From NCBI RefSeq assembly GCF_032854445.1, contig NC_088306.1, positions 438,501 through 502,500 on the forward strand: DNA of 64,000 bases. Reading direction: 5' to 3'. How positions within the stretch are numbered: the first letter of the stretch is position 1; each line of letters begins with the position of its first letter. The position numbers were made by a program, and so were the translations under genes. This DNA comes from Liolophura sinensis (Eukaryota; Mollusca; Polyplacophora; Chitonida; Chitonidae). Shown in pieces: positions 1 to 12,179 of this stretch. The notes below the pieces were generated by a model, which saw nothing but the letters and a program-made list of their open reading frames with translations, was not told the origin of the DNA and did not search any database.

Positions 1-76
1 TGGTGCCGTAGAGCGCCATCCATGCTGCCACTGATGGTGCCGTAGAGCGCCATCCATGCTGCCATTGATGGTGCCA
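1..76. repeat. 34-bp minisatellite, cut by window edge
   Basis: A 34-bp unit beginning tggtgccgtagagcgccatc occurs at 1-34 and 35-68 with one mismatch and starts a third time at 69. The array runs off the left edge, so its full length is unknown. No coding frame or known family is apparent. Confidence 0.85.
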
Positions 77-2617
77 CCGCTGTGGCGTTGACTGTCCGAT
101 TGTAAACATTTCTGGGTTTATCTCACCCACAGGTCAGAAACCAGATTGACCCATGCCTTGTTCAGTCTCTATACTTTACCTGCGGCCTTTGTCGTCATTT
201 GACGACATCAGTGATTGTCGTCATGTGATAAATCTGTTGCCTCTGAAAACATCAACCATCAACTCTGCACCCTGTATTACCATTCACAGCCAATATATAT
301 AAAAGTCGAATCGCTGAGTTATAGTTGGTAAATATTTACTGCATATACACTGAAAAACACACAAAAGGCATTCCCTCAAAACTTGCCCAAACCCCGAATC
401 GAACGGATTTTTTTTTAAATTTGACATAGGCCTACTCGTAGAGTGATCCCAGTTAGAACAAGTTTGAAAAAATCTTGGACATGCATTGAATACTTTGAAA
501 CTAGCCACTGGTCGAAGTTATGACTCACAAAAAGTGTCTAATTTTGATAATGTTTTAATCTTTTCTGGTGTATTTGGCAACGCTTACTCCAAATCTGCTT
601 TCCGATTTGCCTATCATTGTAACTTTTTGAGATATGGTCAAAAACTTTTTTCATTTACGTAATTTCAATGGCCTGTAACTCGAGCACAACGAAAGCTACA
701 GATCTGAGACTTGCACCAAACTGTAGCCCAAGACATGTAGTTTCTACCTCGTGTCAACGGATATGAGCTATGATCAATAGGTTTGTCACTAGAAATGTTT
801 AAATGACACCACACTACCTCCGACATAGAAATGTAAGCCGGTGTATTTAACATTTAACATATTCCTTCTAATTATTTAGACCAAACTTTCATATCCTTAT
901 ATAGTCTCCTAACATGCTTGTCAGCTACATGCGCTTTGTCTTCGCCCTCTCTCAAAACTGAACTGAGCCCAGGCAAACCAGATGGGGCACAAGATGATTG
1001 CACGCAATTGTCGAGCAACCTGAAATGTACATACTTAACCAGGTGCGCTGATCGCCAAGGCCAAAGACTGGCAAGACGATGCTGTGCTTTTCCGCACTGG
1101 ACGCATTGTATATGTTATCTGTTAGTTTGGGGTTCAAACCCATTAATTATTTTTTATTTTCGTCATGTTTTTTTTCATGTTGTTTGTTTGCTCTTGGACG
1201 ATTGCCGGTGTTTAAGCTTGTTCAAAATACGAAGTAAATAAAGCTTGTTCTCAGCGGAAAAGGAGCTTCCATCAAACAGGACTTCGTTCCAGTATCGCTA
1301 TTCGTGACCTGTACTGTGACTGTGGACATTTCGGTAAATTGGCTTCACCCCTTAGTTTTATCTTTTCCTAAAATTATTGAATACCAATATCAATTATCTT
1401 TGTTTGAACTAAATAACAATACTTAGCAAAAAATATTCTCGTACGAATTTGAAATCAGTTACTTTGAATATTTAACATGTGATTCTTCTTGGCTTTAAAT
1501 ATAATACGATGCAGCCTGACGAGTGTCACCACGTAGTATGACTGAATATGTACTTACGCCATGCAGTTACTAGCCACTCTTTGCGACGTAACGGTGACCG
1601 CTATCGGTGTCTTAGAGCATGGGCGTGTTCTTTTTCTTTGCAACGCAAATGGGGTACACAGAAAGTGGCAGTTATTTCTTTTAGACCAGTTTTGGTTGTT
1701 GAAAAAGGCCTAGATCGTGTGCACTTAAATATGCAACTCTTTCAGATGCTGAAAACACACTTCAGAGCTTGATGTGAGGTGTAGGGTGACTTCCGGTATT
1801 TCCGGAAATGATGACCGTGGAGTAAGAAGACATCAGACGCATGGCAGATAATAGGCTCAGCCAGTGTGTACTCGTTTTAATTCACACTGCAGTGTAAACC
1901 GGTATTCTCTGGATTCTCGGGAAATTCTAAAAACATCAAATCTGACTACTATGATGCGATAAACTGTTAAGACAGGAATGTCAAGATTTATTTGAAGTCC
2001 TACATTAAAATGAGCGCGGACTCCCGTTAATATAATTTCTCGGGTCACTAGTCTTTTTCAAGGTACGCCTTTGTAAATTTTACCGTGTGAAGCTAATACC
2101 ATAATGTGGAATAATATTTTCATGAAGTATTCTGTAACTGACTATGTCAAAAATAGAAACCAAAACACCACAAGGGACACAAGGGATATATAGGAAGATG
2201 ATAGATGTAATCTGATGAACATATCATCTTGGGTGTGACCGTCCGTTCAGAGAATGATTGAGATGTTTTATGTTGGTTTTGATAGTAACAGTTGGTTAAA
2301 GCGTTAATATGCCAAAGTATGAATGTGTATCTCTCAATCAAAGTCTGGGTTTTGATGCGGTGGTGTTTTACAGCTGATGTTCAGGGTGTTTTTCTGAATT
2401 TACTTGCCTGTGTACGGATGAAATATTTTGGCAATGAACACCAATATCTTAGGACGCTCGTTAACAATAATCTCTGGCTACTACGTTCAGATATCCTGCA
2501 GACTCACAATCAAACTTAGAATACAATTAACATCAATCAAGAACACACACTATGAAAACTTTAATGTGACACTACTGACAAAGTGAACACAACACAAAAG
2601 TAATCTCAAAGGACTTC
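77..2617. other. unassigned AT-rich DNA
   Basis: I see no supported gene here. The open frames are short, overlap on both strands, lack good start context and have no splice partners. No tandem array or repeat shared with the rest of the window was found. Confidence 0.5.
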
Positions 2618-2701
2618 AACTTAGAACATCAAGAAGTCAACTTAGAACATCAAGAAGTTAACTTAGAACATCAAGCCGTCAACTTAGAACATCAAGCCGT
2701 T
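2618..2701. repeat. 21-bp tandem repeat, 4 copies
   Basis: Four consecutive copies of a 21-bp unit starting aacttagaacatcaag. The last bases alternate between aagtc/aagtt and ccgtc/ccgtt, so copies 1-2 and 3-4 form two subtypes. Non-coding. Confidence 0.9.
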
Positions 2702-3618
2702 TTGCTTAGTCTCAGATCATTTTTGTCTATCAATATTCACAGATTAATACGTCCTTATTTCAATCATATTTCACAATTATCAGTACCACTGAATCCTCAA
2801 CCACTTCACTTCAAATTTAAAGTTGAGTCCTCTAAAATATATGTAGACATGGTTGCATACAAAGACACTCTGTGGTAAATATTTCGCCATACTTCAAAAT
2901 GGCAATGTAAAAAGTGCGACAGAGGCACAGCCATTCTGACAACATTTAGTTATTTTTGAAGAGTATTTTGTGAACTGATCGAAAAAGGTATTCCTGATGG
3001 CGCTTTGGTCATACTCTCGTAAGAAGTTCATCGTGTTGGAAAAGGAGGTCAGATTTTTGGCTTATATTCCCTGGGTTTGGACTTACACCTCACGTTTTAT
3101 AACGTACCAATAAGAACAAATCTATTGCCGCCGGAATTGCTTCTTGTTGATAAATAACAGCCAGTACATTGTTTCCTTCAGCTATTCCCTGTTTCCTCCT
3201 GTACCTAATACTTTTCCCCTTTTTTTCAGACTTACCTTTCTTTGCAATTTTTCACGTTACCTAATTTCAGTTTCTTCAACAGTTGTGGAGAAAAATTTCT
3301 AGATAGCAGTACAAATTTTAATGTCGGGATAAAGAAAATGAACTTTGCAATGTTTCCCTTACACTGTTTTTCGATGAGGAAAAATGAAGTACACAGCTGT
3401 CATATTAGGGAAGAGTCGTGTGCTTGTTATCAATTTATTCCTGGCCATCGAGTATCTTACTTTTGCTCGTCTTCATATCAGTTAATGAATTCATTCAACT
3501 AAAACCAGTGGATTCCTAAATCTACCTCATACTTTGTCGAGAAATTTCCGCAAATGTATCCAACTTTTTCGGCGATTCTTGTTTGTCACACTGTCCTGTC
3601 CTCCGGCACAAGTGTGAT
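2702..3618. other. unassigned DNA
   Basis: AT-rich sequence with no supported gene, RNA or repeat. One open frame at 3242-3502 has no start context or splice support and low-complexity composition. Confidence 0.45.
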
Positions 3619-3620
3619 AT

Positions 3621-4260
3621 TTGGGACCACCTCTTGGTATATATTGTCTTTGAGTAATAATATTATAAACGAGGATGTAACACATGTTTAATAAATATAT
3701 TTGCACAAAAAGCTGGTGTTCAACCTGGTCATATTTATAGTTTGAATATTTTCATAAATATTATCATAAATAAGATCAAATGCATGCATTTGGATATAAG
3801 ACAACACATTTACATTCAAAAATAAATATTAGACACGTATCGCATCCCTGTTTGAGTGAGTGAGTGTGTGCCTGGGGTTTAATGTCGTACTTAACAATTT
3901 TTCAGTCATATGACGACGAAGGAGTCCTTAGAGAGAATGTAATGTGCCTCCTTGTCGCAGGACGGATTTCCATCGCACTTTTATCTAGTGCTGCTTCACT
4001 GAGACGACTGACCTAAGGTAAATAAGCCGTCCCATCCGAGCCATTATACTAATCTGGGTCAGCCAAACCTTGCACTATCCCTATGGTGCTGAACGCCAAG
4101 CGAGAAAGCTACAAGTTCCTGTATTAAGGCCTAGGTGTGATACGACCCAGGGTTGACCCTGCACCCACCGCCTGAGATATTGAGCCGGTCTCCTTATGTA
4201 GATCATTATTATGCAGTATGATACATTATTATTACAATATGTACCAAGAGGTGGTCCGAA
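3621..4260. repeat. 640-bp segment bounded by a 27-bp inverted repeat
   Basis: The 27 bases at 3621-3647 match the reverse complement of 4234-4260 at about 25 positions, with a 16-base exact core GGACCACCTCTTGGTA. The segment encloses the family B copy at 3848-4190. It may be a non-autonomous DNA transposon that carries or captured the repeat, or a chance juxtaposition. The other B copy, at 50.5 kb, does not have these ends. Confidence 0.45.
3848..4190 (+). mobile_element. family B dispersed repeat (SINE-like), copy 1
   Basis: Starts with a gagtgagtgagtg run and continues with a region near-identical to 50558-50880: a ttaacaatttttcagtcata word, then cgacgaagg, a ttatctagtgctgcttcact word and tgtgac(c)cgaccc. 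The reverse complement of its first 80 bases recurs at 27055-27135. The ends resemble the short (GAGT)n-started repeats common in molluscan genomes (my recollection). No coding capacity. Confidence 0.75.
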
Positions 4261-4540
4261 ATACTCACCATACACAAATATTTACAAATACCCCTTTTCC
4301 TGAAAGAAAATATCGTCAAAAAAAGACTATCATCTGACGATTCTTTAGAGGATGGATGTAGTAGAGATTTGGTTCTTTCGGAATGCCTTCTAAAAAAACT
4401 CTGTAAAATCTGAGCGGTAAAATCATCGATTATGTAGAGCTGGCGAGGTAGGTCATTATTTAGTCATTTAAATTTAAAATTAAAAACCAAATTTTTAAGA
4501 TATGATAATATTTAATGTAAATAATGATTTTTATGCATGT

Positions 4541-4590
4541 TATGAAATATTCTTGAGTACGACGTAAAACGCCAATGAAATAAATAAAAT
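4541..4590 (+). mobile_element. family A SINE tail
   Basis: Fragment reading tgaaatattcttgagtacg, then acgtaaaacgccaat and an (aaat)n end. This is the 3' tail of the commonest short repeat in the window; head and body are missing. Confidence 0.7.
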
Positions 4591-5570
4591 TATGCATATT
4601 ACAATAATGAAGTGTCAAAACTCTAATTACTCACGTCAAAAACATATAGTCTTATACAAATTCAACTGTTACAATAGTCATTCATCTATACATTGTTTCC
4701 TTGGAAATGCCCCGATGTGCCTGTGCCATTTATCACTTTACATCATTTTTTATGCTTATCAATTACATCCCAAAACAAACTTATCTCATCTCTTGAATCT
4801 GATCAAATGAATGTAGTCTGAATGATTATATAATCCCTGTGGTCACGTTCGGCTTTTTGGATTACATTTTATATCTTGTGTTGCCTGTTTTCAAAACTTC
4901 TCTGTATAACCTACTCTGTGGCTTAAACGAACACGTGCTACCTCAGCCGAATTAGGCGAGACAAGCTGCGCTTACAACTCATAAGAATATGAATTAAATG
5001 TGAATTTAAGTGTGGTATTCTTATACAAGGCCTGTCCAACACAAATAAAAAAATCCAGCCAAACTACTCCAAGCTGAAAGCAGGACAGGAGGTGGGGCTA
5101 GAGTGACATCAGATTTATTTTATAGGCTACAATATATTTCATGGTCACCTTGACAAGCAGCCAATACATTTGACTGGAGCTCATTCGAATTTTACCAATC
5201 TGGTAAAGAACAGCGATTTTATCACGGCCAAAGCAAATACATGTAAATCTCAGTAAAAACTCCAGCTCAAAACGCAGTGAGGCAAAGGGTCAGCTAGGCA
5301 ACGGAAGATCCTAAACCCCAGATACCCCGGGAATCGATTTCAAGAGATTAAAATGAGAAATCACATGTACAATAATTCCTATCAAACCCGCAAGTCACGT
5401 GATATATGTATACAGATTAGCACGTTCCAAATTCAAACTTTATCCCATCAAGGGAAATAACCTCACAGCCAAGGCCACTTAAACCTTCCCAGTTACGTCC
5501 CTTGGGTCAGAAAAAACTCCTCTCACACCACAGTTTTAAGATTTGTGTTTTACTGAAAAATTATTAACGG
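4591..5570. other. unassigned AT-rich DNA
   Basis: No supported gene or shared repeat. The only long frame (4592-4810) is AT-driven and lacks splice or start support. Confidence 0.45.
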
Positions 5571-5589
5571 ACTTCCAGTTTGAAATTTG

Positions 5590-5830
5590 ACTTGGTTTTC
5601 ATGCCTTGAATATCAACTGTCTTCCCTGCATAAATGAAAACTGATGACTGCTTCTCTCTTACATGTTACAAGCGTTATTTACTATTTATATAATTATTTC
5701 TTAACCTATTCTTGGTGCGTTAGATTGTTTTGGAGTTGCCTCTTGCGACTATCGACTTCGAACGCTCACTCATGAATTACGACTGGTTTGCAGCTGACAA
5801 ACAACTGGTATACGAATGTCGGACTTACCG
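5590..5830 (+). mobile_element. family E dispersed repeat, copy 1
   Basis: Shares in order the words tgaaaactgatgactgcttc, a diverged middle, attg...actatcgac and ggtatacgaatgtc with copies at 9880-10150, 14985-15215 (-), 35400-35480 (-) and 43605-43815. The consensus is about 230 bp with no coding capacity. An open frame starting at 5730 lies within it and is not a gene. Confidence 0.65.
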
Positions 5831-5884
5831 CGTAGATAACCACAGAGAGAGGAAACTAGAGGAGCGAAGACCGTGTGGTACATG

Positions 5885-5995
5885 TAGATGGCAAATGGTC
5901 TCACGTAACACGTGAAATACAGCCTCTTGCCAGTTCACTTCAGCTACGGTTTTATTTTAACTGTTCATGTAAATGTATAAATGGTAAAAATTATC
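5885..5995 (+). mobile_element. family D dispersed repeat, copy 1
   Basis: Carries ggcaaatgg, cacgtaacacgtgaaatac, gcctcttg and actgttcatgtaaatg in the same order as the other family D copies (22.0, 23.2, 23.4, 26.6, 27.3, 29.7 and 57.8 kb). About 110 bp, non-coding. Confidence 0.7.
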
Positions 5996-6199
5996 AGCCA
6001 CTAGCAGAATTAGGTTAACAAATGTAGTAATATTCTATTCATCAGATGTCACAGGTATAAAATTAATCCATATGCTGTCGTCACATTTAATAAACGCTCG
6101 CGGGTAAATAATGCAAATCTCGACGCACTTTCATCGAATGATGTAGCTATTCCAGCATAATAACTTTATTTATTTCCCCACTCTCTGCCCGGTTTGCTA

Positions 6200-6345
6200 C
6201 CATAATGCTGGCCGCCGTCAAATAAATGAAATATTCCCGAGTACGGCGTAAAACACCAATCTTTCTTCTCACCATAATGCTGAAACGGTCTTATAATGAA
6301 ATATTCCTGAGTACGGCGTAAAACACCAATCAAACAACTAAATAA
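6200..6345 (+). mobile_element. two adjacent family A SINE tails
   Basis: The phrase cataatgctg...atgaaatattcc(c/t)gagtacggcgtaaaacaccaat occurs twice, at about 6200-6262 and 6273-6345. This is a partial tandem duplication or two SINE 3' ends side by side. The second ends in aaataaattta. Confidence 0.75.
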
Positions 6346-6454
6346 ATTTATATTCCTGTTTTTTAGGCGGTGACGTACAGGCAAACTGCCAGTGGGAGTT
6401 ACGAACGTTAGCGATTGTCTTTAATATGTGCTAGCGGCTAGTAAACGGTTCGTG

Positions 6455-6755
6455 GCAAAATGGTTGGCTGAGTGGTTAAGACGCTTGTCTATCAACAGTT
6501 AGGACACAGTAGGTGCGGTCTCAAACTCGATATTAGAGACCAAATTTGTTAGATCCCTCGCTTGTACTGTTCGTGAGGGCCTTCGTACCAATAATCGGTC
6601 GACCATGCGGAAATCTTTGTGAGTAACATGCCGAAAGTCGGTGGTTTTACCCCGGTCAGTCCGGTTTTCTCCGCCCATAAGACTGACCTCCATAGTAAAA
6701 ATGAAAAGTTCTTAAATGTGGTGTTGAACAACAATCAAATCAAATTTTCCACATG
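6455..6755 (+). mobile_element. tRNA-derived SINE with Leu/Ser-like head
   Basis: The head tggctgagtggttaagacgc looks like the A-box arm of a leucine or serine tRNA; a B-box-like ggtctcaaactcgat follows 70 bases later. The body has gccgaaagtcggtggtttta and ttttctccgcccata, words shared with the SINEs at 45.9 and 59.0 kb. The tail is tgttgaacaacaatcaaatc. It cannot be a working tRNA because the cloverleaf does not close. Confidence 0.65.
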
Positions 6756-6759
6756 CGAC

Positions 6760-9000
6760 ATGATTGTCATTTTCCTGGCAATTGGACTGCAGAGAACTGC
6801 ATGAGAAACCACCAAGGTGCTGTGTGAAGTACCGATAATAAGGCAAGCAGTTTAACGTCTTGGTTCATTACCGGGATAGAGACTAGAATTGTAAGGTGGA
6901 CCTTGCTCACGGTCACCATTGTTATGTCTCACATTCACCTAAATACGGGATTTCTACCTTTCAATCATTTCGTTTGTGCTCACATATAAGCTACTAAATG
7001 GACAGTTTTATTCTCAATGTTCTCCGTGAAATCAAACATTTTACGTTGATTTATACTTGCCAAAAAAGTTAAAAAGTATTTCTGAGACGAAAATATTTCA
7101 GCACTCTGGAAGAGATTTCCAGGTTAGGACGACATCAAGCTTCACACTCAAACCCTCAGATGCAATCTTAGTAAACGGGAATATTCACAGCTAATTCTGT
7201 CGACAGCTGACCTGACAGCACTGCATTTGGAAGTATGTGCCCTCTGCTCTTATCATAGAGTATATACATCCATGCATTTGACGTTGATTTTTCCCAGAAC
7301 TCGTATTTTGTTCTCTATACGACTATAATGCCAACTGCCACATCATTAACTTTCAATAAGCATCAGTGTTAAAAATTTTCAGTCCCCAACACCGATGGCC
7401 AGTAAGCACCGCTGTCAACTTTGTCCAACTTGTAAGAAACCAGCCATGAAAGTCTTGACGTTCGTCGACCGACAGTGTCTGGTTCTATGCATAACAGGGG
7501 CCGATTCCAAGAGGCCATTTCTGATATGTCAGAATCTGAAAACTCTTCACAGTGTTTAGCTGTTGGTAGCGGAAGTTGAAATTCGGATACATTTATCCCA
7601 GGATAATGTTGATGAAGTGGAATATATTCTAATTACCTATATTAAAGCCGAAAAATGAGCTTTAGATCCCATTCAAATTTTCCCTTAAGTCAATACTTTT
7701 AAACTTTCATCCATAAAACTCATACATGCTCAACGTTTAGCCATTTTCCATTATTTTTTTCATAGACGACAAAAAGTTTATACCACAAAATACAATTTAG
7801 ATTTTAAAAAGCGGAAGTGATAGTACATTATATTATCCCGATGATGATGGCCGATTTGAAGCGAGATATAACTGAGCCGATATCGCCCCGCCCATAAATG
7901 GTGTATCTGATCGCACGGGGTTCAATAGAGAAGTTTTAATGTTGTCCATTACAAAGATTCACAATGAAGAAAACATGCAATGTGGGTTTCGCATTCCCAA
8001 CTCTATACGAACTTTACACTTTCTGTCTAAGCTGGGACACTGTGTCACCAGTGTACTGAGTTTGAACTTTATGTAAATCAAACAGAAGACAAATAACGAA
8101 CATCGTGATGACTAGTGAACTCTTATAATAAAATCTCAAAACACATCAGGAATCACACCAAATTTGAGATCAAATTCACACTTTTCTCTAGCTATATAGG
8201 CCTCTTTAAGTAAGAATATTTTATTTACTTGATTGTTGTTTAAAACCACACTCAAAACCTTTTCACTGATATGATGGGGTGAGTTTTGTTGGTGTCACCA
8301 AAGCTTCGTAGACAGGCTATATGTAGAATACCACCCTGGTAGTATTTGCTGTCAACTGGATAGATTTTTTCCCCTACCGGGCCGTGGATGGATGGTCAAA
8401 TAATAAAATCACCTTCCATAATTACAAATGTTGGCTGGTTTTTGATTTTCCACTTGAAATAACACAGAAAAGATTTGATTGGGTCGCCCTCCAGGAAAAA
8501 ATACACATCACCTTCCCCTTCCCAGACAGATGTGCGTGCTGTTAATGATACTCGCTTAATGGGCTTTGATGTATATTGCATGCTAAGTACCATGTATAGG
8601 TTTGGTCTGTTACCTGTTCGTGAGTAATGATTTATCCAGTCAACTGTGAGGTGGGGTCAGAGGTCACATTTCGGTGAAACTTCATTCGTATACGGCATCC
8701 TTGTTCCCAGGCCTCATATCACTTTTGCTTGCCGAAGACAGGCCCGGGAACGAGAATGCGGGGAATTATCACCGTAAATACAAGATCTGTTTTTTGTGGC
8801 TCAATGTGCAGGCCGATCTGATCAGAAAATGTAGAGAGTTACAAGCTGGAATTCTAAACTCTAAACAACAAAATCATATAAGGGGGAAGTGGTCATCACC
8901 AAGGGGTTAATTTGTTTGTTTTCCAATGTCTAGGACACATATGAAGTTGGTTTAGTCTCATATACGGGCACGGAATACTCGAGATTTCCCCATCTCATAC
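6760..9000. other. unassigned DNA
   Basis: Mixed AT-rich sequence without a supported gene, RNA or repeat. Open frames at 8396-8593 (-) and 8674-8910 (+) have neither ATG context nor splice partners. Confidence 0.45.
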
Positions 9001-9005
9001 TCATG

Positions 9006-9157
9006 TCCTTTCCTTTGTAAAGTTCGGTGGAGACTCCTGTCCTTTCCTTTGTAAAGTTATGTGGAGACTCCTGTCCTTTCCTTTGTAAAGTTATGTGGAG
9101 ACTTCTGTCCTTTCCTTTATAAAGTTCGGTGGAGACTCCTGTCCTTTCCTTTGTAAC
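9006..9157. repeat. 34-bp minisatellite, about 4.5 copies
   Basis: Units of 34 bp starting tcctttcctttgtaaagtt at 9006, 9040, 9074, 9108 and 9142 (partial). A two-base alternation (tcgg/tatg) after aaagt marks two subtypes. Non-coding. Confidence 0.9.
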
Positions 9158-9562
9158 TTGTCTTTTTGGTAGCCGTCCTCCACCTAAATTATTGATCGCC
9201 GTGAAGTAAAAACGCCTTACATACGGAGTTAAACACCAATCAAGGATAAAAAGGAACTTTTACATTTCAGGTTTCAAGTAAGTGCGCATGGGCATATGTG
9301 ATATATTGCCTTCGGTCAGTTGATCTAAAACTTTGTTTTTGATACCGCTACCCTAAGATCAATATGAGCTTGTGGCGTTATAGCTGAATCTAAATGCTAC
9401 TCTTCAATTTTGTCATGAAAGTCTACGACAAATCTAAGTATAAAAATAAACATTCTTAATATTAGTCACAATTTTAGTTGTCAAGTAAATTGTTGTCAAG
9501 TTAAGACAGAGACTTAAGACTGCTTGGCGACCCTGGTGCTCTACTGAGGCAAAGTATAAATA

Positions 9563-9610
9563 TGTCGACCTGCTACGCCGAGACATTGTCGACCTGCTAC
9601 GCCGAGACGT
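9563..9610. repeat. 24-bp direct duplication
   Basis: The 24-bp unit beginning tgtcgacctgctacgccgag occurs twice back to back. Confidence 0.85.
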
Positions 9611-9879
9611 TGTGCGTGGTGCATGTACCAGTACATATGGACAGGACATCAAGAGTCTCTGGCACCCTGCTCCATGATTGTGTCTGAGTCCGCCAAACCC
9701 GTGGCAAGGGGATGTATATTCATCGTGTGGAACTAGATCGCCACGTTGAATATATCAACAGTTGCAATCAAAGCGCAACTGAGATAAATATTTTATTGTC
9801 GGCAACTTACATGTATGTATACTAGCATGGTACAGCATTTAAATAATGATTTCACTCATTGGCCCGGAACATTCCTTAC

Positions 9880-10009
9880 GTCCTTCCAACATCACTGAAA
9901 ACTGCTGACTGTTTCTCTTTGCATGAGTCTGTCCAAATTTTGCTTTATATACGCTCTTATCTCTTTAGTAATTTGAGTACAGCGTAAAATCACCAAATAC
10001 ATAAATACA

Positions 10010-10068
<59 letters not shown>

Positions 10069-10150
10069 ACGTCGTTTTACGAATTGGTCTTGCGATTATT
10101 GACCTGGAACGTCAATGTTTGTTGACTCAGACGGCGGGTAAACACATGGC
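9880..10150 (+). mobile_element. family E repeat, copy 2, split by a SINE tail
   Basis: The family E words tgaaaactgctgactgtttc (left) and gtcgttttacgaattggtct (right) are separated by 9975-10070. That stretch is a family A-like tail (ttgagtacagcgtaaaatca) followed by (aaat)n. Copy 5 at 43.6 kb has only a few bases between the same two words, so the tail was probably inserted here. Confidence 0.65.
9996..10068. repeat. (AAAT)n microsatellite
   Basis: About 18 tetranucleotide units, almost pure, growing from the end of a SINE tail. Confidence 0.95.
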
Positions 10151-10261
10151 TGTTTTGACGCACAGATGTATGATTGCATGAGAACTGCAAACAATGCAGA
10201 TATTGAGAACGACGATATATCACACCGGCGACGATATATCACATCGGAAATAAGGAACCAA

Positions 10262-10430
10262 GATGAGTAGTGTCTTACAAACCTGCGGATGGTCGTGGGT
10301 TTCCCCCGGGTTCTGCCTGGTTTCCTTCCACCATAATCCTGGCTGATGTCATATAAGTGAAATATTCTTCAGCACGGCGTAAAACACCAACGAAATAAAT
10401 AAATAATTAAATAAATAAATAGTAGGCATA
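10262..10430 (+). mobile_element. family A SINE body and tail
   Basis: Contains cctgcggatggtcgtgggtt, ggtttccttccaccataat, atataagtgaaatattctt and cacggcgtaaaacaccaa, then an (aaat)n tail. The tRNA-like head is missing. Confidence 0.75.
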
Positions 10431-11529
10431 CACTGGAAGAAGCATGAGTCAATCTAGCTTGAACCCGAGATGTCATTTTGCGCGGAAATTGTAGGTCGCT
10501 GAACTGGCGTCTCTCCTCTAAATCCCCCACGTGATAGGCGCTGTCATCCTGTGTAATCGATATCATTGTACAAATAACACAAAAAAATGGGACACCGTCA
10601 AAAAACAGTGCTGAGGATGTAATTGAGCATTTGTTTGTGTCCACCTACACACAGCTTTGTCACCTCACGCTGGCGCACTAAGTTCGTGTACATCTCGGCT
10701 CATAACCATGTGATATTTGTTCATATCATACATTTATCATCGGGTTTGATGACGGGTAGTCTTAATCATCACTCCTATGCTTTGTTATTAGCTGATGAAA
10801 TGGACTTTTTAGGCCCTCGTTTCTTACAAAAACGAAAACACGAAATTATGTTGTTTTGGATTTTTTTAATTTGCAGCGAAAAACGCGCTGTGCAAGCGTT
10901 GTTCGTAGTGGAATGGATGCTTGACAGAGCTTAAATTGACCAACCTACCTTACCTAAAGTACGCATCATGTAATTAGCTACTTCACACTGCTTCCAAATA
11001 AGACGTTAAATTAACAGCTTTTTCACAGTGAATAAAATGGAAATAAAATCACCCGGAATCTGATCAGAATCTGAAAGAATCGGTGATATCTCTTTGGTTC
11101 TACTTGGTCCGTAAACTCAGTAGCAGAACCCCAATCTTTATTTACATTGCAAATATAAAACCCATATTTAATAGCACGTGAGATAAACTCGTTCATACTC
11201 ACATTAAACAACAAATAAAGAATTAAATATACAAGCTATGGTGCGAAAAATAATCGAACGAGCAAAATAATGTATTGTCAGCCCGGTGTAACTAATAATA
11301 TATGGTGAATGGGTGGAGCGTCGTGCCTGGTGTCCTCAACATGGTACTATAATATACTGTACGTATATAAGTGTCGGCGTCGTTTCCAGCCTACTGTATA
11401 TGTATATACCGGGCAACATCGTCGTGATATGACTGAAATAATGTAGAAATGGACGGTAAATCCATCGCTAAGGAAAAAGAAACACGACATTTTATTTTTT
11501 TTTTCATTGAAGTCATATTTCACTTATTA

Positions 11530-11635
11530 TCTATTAATTATTTAATTGATGTTTTACGTCGTACTCATGAATATTTCACTTATATGACGGTGGGAGAGGC
11601 TGTTGGAAACCCGCAACCATCCGCAAGTTGCTACT
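11530..11635 (-). mobile_element. family A SINE, antisense
   Basis: Reverse complement of tail and body: tgttttacgtcgtactcatg, then atatttcacttatatgacgg and aaacccgcaaccatccgcaa. An open frame across it (11449-11637) is a chance frame. Confidence 0.7.
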
Positions 11636-11819
11636 AGAGCTTACCACATAAGACCAAAGATAAAGTCAACATAAACTGAATTCGCAAAAATTAATATGAA
11701 ATCTTATTTTACAGGAAACTGCGACATCAAAACTTTTACCTAAATAACGAAAAACAATTTTAAAGCCTTTATGCCTTTATGACAGTAAAACTGCTGACAA
11801 AATTTTAACAACTTAGCAA

Positions 11820-11985
11820 TCGGTAGGTGTGTGTACATATATTGAATCTTCTTGTTGCAGGGCGAGTCCATGCCGCCAAAGTGTTGCCACCGCTGAAATG
11901 TGACGCCGAAGACACCAGACATGAGGCCCCACTTACTCACATTATAGCGACACTGGGCCAACCAGTCCTGTTTCGTTCTCTAACC
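11820..11985 (-). mobile_element. family C dispersed repeat, copy 1
   Basis: On the minus strand it reads gactggttggcccagtgtcg, atgtctggtgtcttcgg, cagcggtggcaac and ctcgccctgcaacaagaaga. It aligns along about 150 bp with the + strand at 58525-58650. A conserved open frame crosses both copies but with no common ends. I recall similar sequences as short molluscan repeats, so I do not call it a gene. Confidence 0.7.
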
Positions 11986-12089
11986 TCTCCGTGCTGAGCG
12001 ACACGCGAGGCAGCAACAAGTACCATTTGTCTGTTTGTAAAGCCCGTTTTATGAACAGACCCAGCAACACAGAGAGTAAAATGCTGTTT

Positions 12090-12175
12090 GTATGTACCAA
12101 TTACTCAAGCAATCGATCAACAGATCAATCAATGGACTAATCGATCAATCAATCCATCAATCCCTCAATCAATCT
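12090..12175. repeat. degenerate (AATC)n tract
   Basis: Repeated aatcaatc/gatcaatc words interrupted by substitutions. An apparent 76-residue frame here is a product of the repeat. Confidence 0.75.
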
Positions 12176-12179
12176 ATAA

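Noticed and set aside
5730-5915. Open frame of 61 codons
   Set aside because: Lies inside family E and D repeats and is not kept in the other copies.
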